Source: an uncultured Lachnospiraceae bacterium
GTDB lineage: Bacteria > Bacillota > Clostridia > Lachnospirales > Lachnospiraceae
Assembly: GCA_910586275.1 (NCBI GenBank)
Contig: CAJUIM010000063.1
Span: 1 to 20,549, forward strand
Length of the DNA stretch: 20,549 nucleotides
Direction of reading: 5' to 3'
Shown: piece after piece, positions 13,768 through 20,549 of the stretch
Position numbering within the stretch: position 1 is the first letter of the stretch
Layout: each line of letters begins with the position of its first letter
Made by a program: the position numbers and the translations under genes
The notes under the pieces: generated by a model
What the model saw: only the letters and a program-made list of their open reading frames with translations
What the model was told of the DNA's origin: nothing
Databases searched by the model: none

Positions 13768-14610
13768 ATGACAATTTATACCGTAAAACCCGGCGATACC
13801 ATTGACGCCATTGCCGCTTCCTATAAAATAACCACTGATACTATTATTTATAATAATCAGCTTTCTTATCCCTTCCGCCTGGCCGTAGGGCAGGCATTGC
13901 TGCTGAGCACAGGTGCGTCCGAAACCGACAGGCGGACCGTCATTGCCGGCGGATATGCCTACCCATTTATCCGCCGGTTTACCCTTACGGAAACGCTCCC
14001 TTATCTGACAAACTTATTTGTCTTTTCCTACGGTTTCACAGTCACGGGAGAATTAGTCCCTCCCGCCTTGGACGATGAATGGATGATTTCTCTGGCCAAA
14101 GAAAACAAGACTGCGCCAATATTGACGCTGACTCCTTTGGGCCCTGACGGGATGTTCAATAACTTTCTTATTTCCGTTCTGGTAAATGATATGGAAGTAC
14201 AGGAAACGTTTATTTCCAATTTATTGGAAACCATAAGAAGCAAAGGATATGAAGGCGTCGATATTGATTTTGAATACATTCTCTCCGAAGACCGAGTTGC
14301 TTTTGCCGAGTTCGTGGCAAACGTCCGTCATGCAGTCAACGGCATCGGCTATCCTGTCTCCGTTGCCCTTGCGCCGAAGACTTCCGACAACCAGCCGGGG
14401 CTGCTCTATGGCGGCAAAGATTACGGGCTGCTTGGGGAAGCTGCGGACTCCGTGCTGCTGATGACTTATGAGTGGGGATATACATTGCGCCACGCAACCC
14501 GTCTGCCATTCCTGAAGCCGGCCCCGGCTTCAGGGAATGACATCGGGAAAAGCGTGCATTATCCCTTCATTCAATGCCGCCTTCCGGTTCCGATTCGTAA
14601 ACGGCTCTGA
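13768..14610 (+). pseudogene. Truncated GH18 spore cortex hydrolase (SleL/YaaH-like)
   Basis: The intact N-terminus has one LysM domain (residues 2-47, YTVKPGDTIDAIA) followed by a glycoside hydrolase 18 barrel similar to YaaH/SleL, the N-acetylglucosaminidase that degrades spore cortex fragments at germination. The catalytic motif GVDIDFE is present at 163-169, with E169 the proton donor. Similarity stops at about residue 239 (LMTYEWGYT). The family continues for roughly 150-190 more residues containing the last barrel strands; here only about 40 unrelated residues follow, encoded by a hairpin (14507-14539) and by the antisense of the MFS gene end. The fold is therefore incomplete and the product is probably inactive. 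GGAGG 5 nt before the ATG fixes the start. The remnant implies a spore-forming ancestor. A shortened but functional protein is possible and less likely. Confidence 0.8.
14507..14539. repeat. Hairpin at the GH18 breakpoint
   Basis: CATTCCTGAAGCCGG (14507-14521) pairs with CCGGCTTCAGGGAATG (14524-14539) with one bulged base. It lies 15 bp after the point where GH18 similarity ends and 28 bp beyond the MFS stop codon. No T-run follows on the minus strand, so it may be an inefficient terminator of the MFS gene or the scar of a mobile palindrome. Confidence 0.6.
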
Positions 14611-15808
14611 CCGCACTGCGCCCGCGCCAGACCGTCAGCCAGCAGACTGCCAAAGACATGCCAGCCGCAGATGTCATGCAGAAACGGTAATCAGCCACTT
14701 CACCCAAGGCTCCAAGCACAAGGCTGAAAAAGACACCCGACGCCATAATGCACATATTCTCAAAAGCATTCACCCTAGCTCTCAGATGCTCCGGAAGATA
14801 ACGCTGCACCGCCGCCTGCCGCATGGCTCCGCTGTTAATGCCCAGGAAACCTGCGCAGGCACGGTTGACAAGCATCAGCGGAAAGGGAATCCACAGCAGG
14901 CACATATCCATTATTTCATAGAACTGATATACCCCAAAGGCAAAACCGAATTTCTTCCTCGCAGGCAGTTTCATCCGGTACTGCACCGCCCCTCCCAGAC
15001 TGCGTCCCAGAAACTCCGCCACGGAAAATAAAGAATACATCGTTACGTTCAGCCCCGGAGCCGTGCGGAAGAAAGCCACAAGAATAGAGGCATAGCCGCC
15101 GGCAACTCCGTTTGTCATTGCCATATAAGCATAGATATTGCACAAACCCCGTTCCTGTTTCAGATATCCGGCCGCCTCGCAGATATCTTTTTTCCAGAGC
15201 CGGAAAGAAAATGTTTCTCCCTCCATGCGCCGCTGTTCCTGAATTTCAATGCCGTTTTCCACCGCCGCCGCCGCAAAAGAGAGCATCGCCTGCAGAATCA
15301 GCAGCCATGCCACACCCAGCCGCTGGAAAAGCACGGCGGATAGCGGAGTCATTATCACTTTCATCACCGGATAAAGCATAGCCGAAACCGTATACCCCTT
15401 TTCCTCCATCCCTTCCGGAATCAGTTTCGGGTAGAAGCAGTTATATGCCAATTCGTCAAATGCACCGAGAGAAGACAGCAGCAAGGAAAATCCGAGATAA
15501 CCGGCATAGGAAAACGCACCCTGCATCAGGCAGATGCCTGCCAACCCGTACAGCACGCCGTTCAGCATATCCCCTCCTACCAGAAAGGGTTTCCTCGGCA
15601 GTCTGTCCATCCATGGCGCGGCAAACAGCGGAATTGCAAAATAGGGAATAAGCTGTATGGCAAAAATAAGCGCAGAGGCTAACGTACTGCCGGTTTCATC
15701 GAACACAAGAAACGAAAGCGCAAACCCGCCTGCAATTCCGCCCACCGCTCCCAAGGCAGACGCAACAGTAATCAATGTAAAATTTTTTGTCCAAAGTTTC
15801 CGTTCCAT
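14567..15808 (-). CDS. Major facilitator superfamily transporter
   Basis: The 413-residue integral membrane protein has about 12 hydrophobic segments. An MFS loop-2-3-like motif, APWMDRLPRKPFLVGGD, lies at about 66-82 of the chosen start, and the long central loop between halves is around residues 180-215. This pattern fits proton-driven drug or metabolite exporters of the MFS_1/MFS_3 type. The substrate cannot be inferred. GGAGG lies 8 nt before the ATG at 15808, which I prefer over a longer frame. It is the gene immediately downstream of an XRE/TPR-type regulator on the same strand, separated by a strong terminator hairpin, so either read-through or its own unrecognised promoter is needed. 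The 3' end overlaps the tail of the broken GH18 frame on the other strand. Confidence 0.87.
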   Translation of the reverse strand: MERKLWTKNFTLITVASALGAVGGIAGGFALSFLVFDETGSTLASALIFAIQLIPYFAIPLFAAPWMDRLPRKPFLVGGDMLNGVLYGLAGICLMQGAFSYAGYLGFSLLLSSLGAFDELAYNCFYPKLIPEGMEEKGYTVSAMLYPVMKVIMTPLSAVLFQRLGVAWLLILQAMLSFAAAAVENGIEIQEQRRMEGETFSFRLWKKDICEAAGYLKQERGLCNIYAYMAMTNGVAGGYASILVAFFRTAPGLNVTMYSLFSVAEFLGRSLGGAVQYRMKLPARKKFGFAFGVYQFYEIMDMCLLWIPFPLMLVNRACAGFLGINSGAMRQAAVQRYLPEHLRARVNAFENMCIMASGVFFSLVLGALGEVADYRFCMTSAAGMSLAVCWLTVWRGRSAVRAVYESEPEGGIE

Positions 15809-15849
15809 CTTTTTCACCTCCCCACCTATTCTATCATGGCTTTTCATCC

Positions 15850-15896
15850 AAAAAAAGCCGCTTGTTTTGAGAAAAATCTCTTCAAACCAAGCGGTT
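15850..15896 (-). terminator. Terminator of the XRE-family regulator gene
   Basis: Read on the minus strand, AACCGCTTG and on pairs with CAAGCGGC around an internal GAGA/TCTC stem, followed by seven T (15856-15850). It starts at the regulator stop codon and lies 40 bp before the MFS start, so it insulates, or if regulated could attenuate, the transporter. Confidence 0.8.
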
Positions 15897-17061
15897 AATC
15901 CCTATTTATAGGCAGTTTAAGAGGAAAATCCAGAAGCAATTCATATGCCGCACGGTATTGCCTGGCTGCCGTATGCCATTCCAGCATCCAAGGCAGATGG
16001 AAAGCAGCATATCCAACGGGCATCTTCCTACGGCATTCATTATAGACGTGCAGCAGCAGTTCCCCATACTTGGAAGATTGAAGATAATCCTCATGCTCCA
16101 GCCGGAATCGTACCAAACCGCACATTTGGCGCGCAAGCGGCAAGTCCGGATATACCGTTTCCATCTCTTCCGCTCTGTCAAGGGCCCCGAAAGCCTCCCC
16201 GCGCCGTCCCAACTTCTCGCAGCAGATTGCCAGCTTATGCAAATCCATTATTGTGGGCTGCTGCACCTGCACAAAATAGGCATACGCTTCCTCATAACGT
16301 CCCGCCTCCAGACAGGCGGATGCCCTATTGTAAGAAATGTCCCGAAGCAGATTATGTTCGTCCAGCGTCCGGGCCAACCGTTCCGCTATCAGGTATTGCG
16401 CGTTCATATTTTCAATATCTATCCGGTTGCAGTAGCAATTCCCCATATAGACCTTTGCCAGAAGCATGACCCGGACATATCCTTCTTCTGCAGCCATATC
16501 ATATGCACGGCGCAGATGCCCTAGAGCGGCGGCATCGCCACCGCCCTGCTCATACAGCTGAATTCCTGCCATCAGGCTGAAATAAGAACAGGGGTAAAGC
16601 CTCATTGCTTCCTCATGCCGCCCTTGCAGCATCCGCTGCAAGGCAAGCTGACGCTGATCCAAAAACGGCTCCATGTCTTTCTCTGCCGGTTCATATGTCC
16701 GGAACAGGAACTTACGGAGCAAAGCTTCATCCAAAGCATAGGGACTATTGGAAATAATCGCTGCTTTCTCGGAAAATTCGTCCTGAAGCGTCTCCAGCCT
16801 TTCATCGTCGCAGGCAAACAACGCCTCATAACAGCAGCCTATGAAAGATTCCACACCGGCCATCGTAAGTTCATCATCATACCAAGGCTGCTCCAGACGG
16901 GCAAACAGCATACGCAATATCTCCGGCCCGGCCTCTGCCTTTCCCTGCTCGATTTTTGACAGATAGGACACTGCGCAGATTCCCGCGCAAAGCCCCTCCT
17001 GACTCCAATTCCGCCGGATTCTCTCCCTCCGGATCATTGCCCCCGGGAACAAAAAGTTCAT
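15895..17061 (-). CDS. XRE-family regulator with TPR-like C-terminal region
   Basis: The 388-residue cytoplasmic protein has an N-terminal helix-turn-helix at about 8-57 (MIRRERIRRNWSQEGLCAGICAVSYLSKIEQGKAEAG). The rest is alpha-helical with paired-helix units such as LQRMLQGRHEEAMRLYP, NRASACLEAGRYEEAYAYF and CCEKLGRRGEAFGALDRAEEM, typical of tetratricopeptide repeats. This layout matches Rgg/PlcR/NprR-type or MalT-like regulators whose TPR part senses a peptide or partner protein. No small signal-peptide gene is obvious nearby. A GGGGGT stretch 8 nt before the ATG may act as ribosome binding site. Its likely target is the downstream MFS gene, by position only. It follows a broken membrane-protein gene by 37 bp. 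Confidence 0.83.
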   Translation of the reverse strand: MNFLFPGAMIRRERIRRNWSQEGLCAGICAVSYLSKIEQGKAEAGPEILRMLFARLEQPWYDDELTMAGVESFIGCCYEALFACDDERLETLQDEFSEKAAIISNSPYALDEALLRKFLFRTYEPAEKDMEPFLDQRQLALQRMLQGRHEEAMRLYPCSYFSLMAGIQLYEQGGGDAAALGHLRRAYDMAAEEGYVRVMLLAKVYMGNCYCNRIDIENMNAQYLIAERLARTLDEHNLLRDISYNRASACLEAGRYEEAYAYFVQVQQPTIMDLHKLAICCEKLGRRGEAFGALDRAEEMETVYPDLPLARQMCGLVRFRLEHEDYLQSSKYGELLLHVYNECRRKMPVGYAAFHLPWMLEWHTAARQYRAAYELLLDFPLKLPINRD

Positions 17062-17098
17062 ATCCTTACCCCCTTCTTTTATCAGAATATGCTGCGGG

Positions 17099-17477
17099 CT
17101 ATCTCAATGGCATTGCCAGACTGTTTCTATGCTGAATATGTATGCCTATATGCCCGATACCCAAAATAAATGCTGCCATTAACATACATGCCACCTTTCC
17201 ATATATGCCCAGCATGAAAAACGCAAGAACCGGCAGAGTTGCCCCGGCGAGAGGGATGCCGAAAAAACTGCTGTAAAAATCCGATAACTTGCGCCCGCTG
17301 CGAAAATAACGAATCCACCATGCTTCGTACATTATCATTAAAAGAAAGGCTGCAATCAGCCACAAAGACCAAAGCGTGCGTATAACCCTGTGGCTTTCTT
17401 TTTGACCATATTATATTGGGTATAAATAACATCAGCAAAAAAAGTAAGCCAATATATGAAAAACCCCAATTTCCCAA
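17099..17477 (-). pseudogene. Small membrane protein gene broken by deletion and frameshift
   Basis: Two overlapping minus-strand frames together make most of one membrane protein. The first half starts at a TTG codon (17477) with GGAGG 9 nt upstream and reads LGNWGFSYIGLLFLLMLFIPNIIWSKRKPQGY. The second half, in another frame, runs from TLWSLWLIAAFLLM to the stop at 17099 (GIGHIGIHIQHRNSLAMPLR) and has three or more hydrophobic segments. The switch is at about 17375-17390. As I recall the family, about 35-40 residues (ending a first loop and a second helix) lie between these parts, so the lesion is a deletion whose length is not a multiple of three. The function of intact relatives is unknown to me. 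A GCCGCC/GGCGGC hairpin (17494-17508) stands 2 bp upstream of the ribosome binding site. A sequencing error could explain the frameshift but not the missing segment. Confidence 0.7.
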
Positions 17478-17617
17478 TATGCTAATCCTCCGTGCCGCCC
17501 CCGGCGGCTAAAAGCTTTTATATCTTCCTCTGTGTATCATTTAACTTGATGGTCAGAAATCCGCTGAAAGCCCTGCCTGCCCATAAGTCGGTTGTCTGTT
17601 CAAGGGCACTTTGTTTA

Positions 17618-18082
17618 TCAAAACGCTTTCAGCTTCTTTTCCATAATTTCATAAACCAGTTTAACATCATTTTGTAATTCACAAATTCCATGCCCCACCG
17701 TCTTATACCCTCTATGCTCATATAAACATACTGCCGAAAGCGAAGCATCTAAAAGAACTGTATCATATCTTTTTGAGATTACCGCCTCCAGACAATCCAT
17801 AATCTTTGAACCACAGCCTTGTTTCTGATAAGCTGGCAGCACATATACTCCTGTAATATGATTACCGTCATAACAGCCCGTACCGATCATAAGATCTCTA
17901 TCTGCCAATACTCCCATATTGCCAGATGCTATCCCCTCTAAAATATGTTCTCTGCTATGATGCCGGCAAAAGAAATCTGCCACTTCTTTCGGATAATACT
18001 TTGGATATACCGTTCTTATTGTCGTATGCAGAATATTATGTATGGTATCCGCCATTTCCATTGTTGCCGCTAAATACTCCAT
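17618..18082 (-). CDS. GNAT-family N-acetyltransferase
   Basis: The 154-residue protein should transfer an acetyl group from acetyl-CoA to a small molecule or protein amine. Motif A is clear: ITGVYVLPAYQKQGCGSKIM (76-95), with the pyrophosphate-binding QKQGCG loop at 86-91. The C-terminal LDASLSAVCLYEHRGYKTVGH (111-131) is the usual motif B region. The acceptor substrate is not deducible. GGAGG lies 6 nt before the ATG at 18082. A longer frame to 18181 would place the promoter inside the coding region, so I reject it. It follows the MATE gene on the same strand after 147 bp, with its own promoter, and has no clear terminator before the next broken gene. Confidence 0.88.
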   Translation of the reverse strand: MEYLAATMEMADTIHNILHTTIRTVYPKYYPKEVADFFCRHHSREHILEGIASGNMGVLADRDLMIGTGCYDGNHITGVYVLPAYQKQGCGSKIMDCLEAVISKRYDTVLLDASLSAVCLYEHRGYKTVGHGICELQNDVKLVYEIMEKKLKAF

Positions 18083-18118
18083 ACCTTTCCTCCCAAACAC
18101 TATCAACTTACAAATTGG

Positions 18119-18147
18119 ATTATAGCACCGTCCCAACCACTTTTCAA
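18119..18147 (-). promoter_or_regulatory. Promoter of the GNAT gene
   Basis: On the minus strand TTGAAA (18147-18142) and TATAAT (18124-18119) are 17 bp apart, 11 of 12 consensus bases. The start codon is 37 bp downstream of the -10. Confidence 0.8.
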
Positions 18148-18229
18148 TCTTCTGCAGCTTCCCCACGTTGTCCACATACATCCAGTGCCTGAATATTTCT
18201 TGAGCCCTTGGCTGGAACGGATTTGCTAT

Positions 18230-19597
18230 TTACTGTACATTTGGCTGCTTGGCAAGAGATGCCGGTTTTTGAGTGCTTAAGTCTTTTGCATACATTACGA
18301 TGCAGATAATCGCTAAAATAGTTTCTACGATTGGTTGGGCGGCAATGACGCCGTTTAATTGCCATAAACGATTCAGAAGCATCACTGCCGGAATAAATAA
18401 TACTACATTCCTCATAATCGTAATGAGCAAAGATTTTACAGCTGCGCCCAATGCCTGAAAATAACTCGTCACCATATTGATGATACCAAGCATTGGTGCC
18501 GACAGACCTAAAATACTGATAAAATATCCTGCCTGATGTATCAGTGATTCATCATGGAGAAATACGCCCGCCAGATTTGTTCCCAATAAACAAAATACCG
18601 CTAAAAAGATTGCTCCCAAAAAGAATCCATAAATTGTTGCTGTTTTCATTGCCTGTGACATTCTCTCTCTTTTTCCTGCACCATAATAATACCCTATCAG
18701 CGGGGCAACCCCCTGCGAAAGACCAACCGACAGCATAATCGGAACCATATCGACCTTATAGGCAATTCCATATGATGCAACCGCGTCGGAACCATAGATC
18801 CCGATAAAATTATTGAGAACAATATTGGAAACACTAAGCAGAACGGTAATCAGCGCACCGGGTATTCCGATAACCACCACGCTGCCTACCATTTTTTTGT
18901 GCGGTGCAAACTGCTTGACCGAAAGTGTCACCAACTGATTTCCTTTTCTCTCTGCCCCAGCCATACAGACCAGATAATAAACCGTGGAACAGAAGAAGCC
19001 AAAGGATGTGGCAAGTGCGGCCCCAGCCGTTCCCCAATCCAATAGTACAATAAAAACAAAGTCAAAAACGATATTAATTGAATTTCCAAGTGCCAGTCCT
19101 ATGGTGCTTTCTTTGATAAAACCCATCGAACGGAACAGATGGACTAACCCGTTGGAAAGGATAATAAAGGGAGCTCCAAGAAAAATATATTTCAGATAGT
19201 CCTTGGTATAAGACATGTTTTCTGCGTCTGCACCCGATAGTCTTGCAATCGGTTCCATTAAGAAAATGCCTGCGAGCAGAATCATAATCCCGGACATCGC
19301 CATTGCATACAGACAAAAATTCAGTGTTTTTCTGACCTCCTTATTTTTATCCTCCCCTAATAATCTGGCAATCACACTACTGCCGCCCATGCCAAAAACA
19401 GAAGCAACCGACATAATAATCAAAAGGATTGGCGTACACAGCGTAACCGCCGCAATCATTGCAGGTTCTTTCGTCAAAGAAACAAAAAAAGTATCTGCAA
19501 TGTTATAAATCAAAGTCGTAAGCTGCCCCAGCATAGCAGGCAGTCCCATACGCAAAACCGCTTTTGAAATATTTTTTTCTTCAAATACCGTTGCCAT
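18230..19597 (-). CDS. MATE-family multidrug efflux transporter
   Basis: The 455-residue protein has about 12 membrane segments and belongs to the MATE (MatE) family of sodium- or proton-coupled exporters. Typical features are LPAMLGQLTTLIYNIADTFFVS near the N-terminus, GMGGSSVIARLLGE in the first half and the repeat-related YGIAYKVDMVPIMLSVGLSQGVAPLIGYYYGAG in the second half. It probably exports cationic drugs or metabolites; the substrate is unknown. The ATG at 19597 is chosen because GGAGG lies 9 nt upstream; the longer frame reads through a repeat. It is divergent from a Crp/Fnr-type regulator gene, with the repeat element between them, which suggests the regulator controls it. Confidence 0.92.
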   Translation of the reverse strand: MATVFEEKNISKAVLRMGLPAMLGQLTTLIYNIADTFFVSLTKEPAMIAAVTLCTPILLIIMSVASVFGMGGSSVIARLLGEDKNKEVRKTLNFCLYAMAMSGIMILLAGIFLMEPIARLSGADAENMSYTKDYLKYIFLGAPFIILSNGLVHLFRSMGFIKESTIGLALGNSINIVFDFVFIVLLDWGTAGAALATSFGFFCSTVYYLVCMAGAERKGNQLVTLSVKQFAPHKKMVGSVVVIGIPGALITVLLSVSNIVLNNFIGIYGSDAVASYGIAYKVDMVPIMLSVGLSQGVAPLIGYYYGAGKRERMSQAMKTATIYGFFLGAIFLAVFCLLGTNLAGVFLHDESLIHQAGYFISILGLSAPMLGIINMVTSYFQALGAAVKSLLITIMRNVVLFIPAVMLLNRLWQLNGVIAAQPIVETILAIICIVMYAKDLSTQKPASLAKQPNVQ

Positions 19598-19622
19598 TAA
19601 ATTTAACCTCCATAATCTGTTC

Positions 19623-19720
19623 CTAGAGCGTGTTTGAAAATTGCTTTCCGGCTGATATGCGTCACAATTTGTGGGAGACTTGTGCCAAAGGAAGGGCATG
19701 AATTTTCAAACGTGCTCTAG
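19623..19720. repeat. Complete element of repeat family 1 (98 bp) between divergent genes
   Basis: Terminal inverted repeats CTAGAGCGTGTTTGAAAATT (19623-19642) and its inverted copy at 19701-19720 match at 18 of 20 positions. The left end continues GCTTTCCGGC exactly as in the 60-bp element at 9741. The internal 58 bp are different and longer, which is what a MITE-like family would show. It fills most of the gap between the MATE and Crp/Fnr genes, where their promoters should be. Confidence 0.8.
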
Positions 19721-19740
19721 TATTTTTTGTCAGTATACGC

Positions 19741-19746
19741 TATAAT
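19741..19746 (+). promoter_or_regulatory. -10 element of the Crp/Fnr gene
   Basis: An exact TATAAT lies 42 bp before the start codon. No good -35 is seen at 16-18 bp; that position falls at the edge of the repeat (TAGTAT at 19718-19723), so the repeat end may contribute part of the promoter. Confidence 0.5.
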
Positions 19747-19788
19747 GAGTGGGAAAACTCGGACATCTGTCTTGTTTGGAGGGAATGC

Positions 19789-20445
19789 ATGAAAAAATTT
19801 TATGATAAGGCCCTCATCGAAACCTATTTGAAGCAAACAAAACATAACCCCATAATGTGCGGCTTACAAGAACATTTATTTGTTGCACAATACGAAAAAG
19901 GCGAATTTGTCAGCATGCCGTTACAACAAGTACACTTGTTTCAAATTATCATTAAAGGCACTATAAGTATTTATTTTATCAGAGATGATGGGTCTGTGTA
20001 TTCTCTTGCAACCGGTAAAGAGAATGATTTACTCGGCGAAATGGAAATTTTCCAACACCAGCCAAACAACGTTTACGCTGAAGCAAATGATGATGTCATC
20101 TGCCTTGCCCTATCCATTGAAGCAAGCAAAGGTGCGCTGCTGAAAAACTGCCAGTTCTTGCAACTGATATGCGAATCTTTAACACAGAAAATGGAATCAA
20201 TCACAACGCTTGACGCTGCTCCGGCAAGTTTAAAGCAGCGTGTTCTGATTTACATGAATTACAAATGCCGCCAAGGAGAATTGAAAGGCTTGCAGCAGGC
20301 TGCGGTTCACCTGAATTGCAGTTCCCGTCAGCTACAGCGAATCCTTAACCAATACGAAGCTGATGGAACCGTAATCAAAACAGGAAAAGGAACTTACAGA
20401 CTTGCTGTCTCCTCATCGTTTAAAAGAGATAATTTAAGAAAGTAA
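19789..20445 (+). CDS. Crp/Fnr-family transcriptional regulator
   Basis: The 218-residue protein has a cNMP-binding-type beta-roll at about 15-125 (FQIIIKGTISIYFIRDDGSVYSLA, NDLLGEMEIF), a dimerisation helix at about 115-140 and a Crp-type winged helix at about 145-205 (LKGLQQAAVHLNCSSRQLQRILNQYEADGTV). The cysteine cluster of oxygen-sensing Fnr is absent and the cAMP-contacting Arg-Ser pair is not seen, so the ligand is unknown. GGAGGG lies 5 nt before the ATG. By position it probably regulates the divergent MATE exporter, and perhaps itself; a short GACA-TC-TGTC inverted repeat at about 19762-19771, between -10 and start, is a possible site. Confidence 0.88.
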   Translation: MKKFYDKALIETYLKQTKHNPIMCGLQEHLFVAQYEKGEFVSMPLQQVHLFQIIIKGTISIYFIRDDGSVYSLATGKENDLLGEMEIFQHQPNNVYAEANDDVICLALSIEASKGALLKNCQFLQLICESLTQKMESITTLDAAPASLKQRVLIYMNYKCRQGELKGLQQAAVHLNCSSRQLQRILNQYEADGTVIKTGKGTYRLAVSSSFKRDNLRK

Positions 20446-20549
20446 GTCCCGGTTCGTTTTATTGTTGCTGATGAAATGCGTGTATAAACACAACGTCATT
20501 AACTTAAGCCGCAGCCCGCATCAGGAACGATGTTTTTATTCGGACACGC
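20446..20549. other. Region after the Crp/Fnr gene
   Basis: No gene is supported in these 104 bp. A weak CATC/GATG stem followed by five T (about 20519-20537) could be a terminator, but the stem is only 4 bp. The next gene lies outside the window. Confidence 0.4.

Noticed and set aside
18083..18181. N-terminal extension of the GNAT protein by 33 residues
   Set aside because: A near-consensus promoter lies inside it and a good ribosome binding site precedes the ATG at 18082.
19598..19699. N-terminal extension of the MATE protein by 34 residues
   Set aside because: The extension is encoded by the repeat element; a ribosome binding site precedes the ATG at 19597.
1..20549. CRISPR arrays, tRNA or rRNA genes, transposases, phage or toxin-antitoxin genes
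   Set aside because: I looked for regularly spaced repeats, typical RNA motifs and typical protein families on both strands and saw none.

Overview
The window looks like chromosome of a gut-type, spore-forming Firmicute, most likely a Lachnospiraceae (Clostridium cluster XIVa) species. This rests on recognisable protein families, strong GGAGG-type ribosome binding sites, near-consensus sigma-A promoters, a SleL/YaaH-like spore-cortex hydrolase remnant and an 88-residue protein of a type I recall from that family. The placement comes from memory of protein families, not from a search. I see no rRNA, tRNA, CRISPR array, intact insertion sequence or phage gene.

Layout. Positions 1-5000 hold an HD-GYP c-di-GMP phosphodiesterase (+), convergent with murA (-), then a membrane-anchored LysM-G5-M23 murein hydrolase (-). 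Positions 5000-8500 hold a Y-family DNA polymerase (+), convergent with a flavin-reductase-like gene (-). The latter lies 20 bp downstream of a tail-anchored coiled-coil gene, and a small conserved unknown (-) precedes both. Positions 8500-11000 hold a small alarmone synthetase (+) and a hemolysin III/PAQR membrane protein (+), separated by two repeat-rich gaps of about 600 bp. Positions 11000-13500 hold a UDPGP-family sugar-nucleotide pyrophosphorylase followed by galE (both -), a likely UDP-hexose salvage unit. Positions 13500-17500 are a zone of decay: a GH18 spore hydrolase that has lost its C-terminal third, an MFS transporter with an XRE/TPR-type regulator, and a small membrane-protein gene broken by deletion and frameshift. 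Positions 17600-20450 are more AT-rich: a GNAT acetyltransferase and a MATE exporter (both -), divergent from a Crp/Fnr-type regulator (+).

Two short dispersed repeat families run through the window. Family 1 has a terminal sequence close to TAGAGCGTGTTTGAAAATT and occurs as whole palindromic elements (9741-9800; 19623-19720) and as single ends. Two single ends supply the stop codon of the gene beside them. Family 2, core TACATCGTTGCGCAAAT, lies upstream of dinB, upstream of the 88-residue gene and, degenerate, upstream of the alarmone synthetase. Other non-coding points of interest are a 19-bp operator-like palindrome at the -35 of the pyrophosphorylase gene, repeated ACTAC/GTAGT half-sites around the hemolysin III promoter and ribosome binding site, a palindrome that encodes Lys-Lys-stop for both convergent genes at 6408-6438, and a hairpin-rich gap at 1638-1825. 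I found no convincing new multi-gene defence or mobile system. The repeats and the repeat-built coiled-coil protein are the least explained parts.
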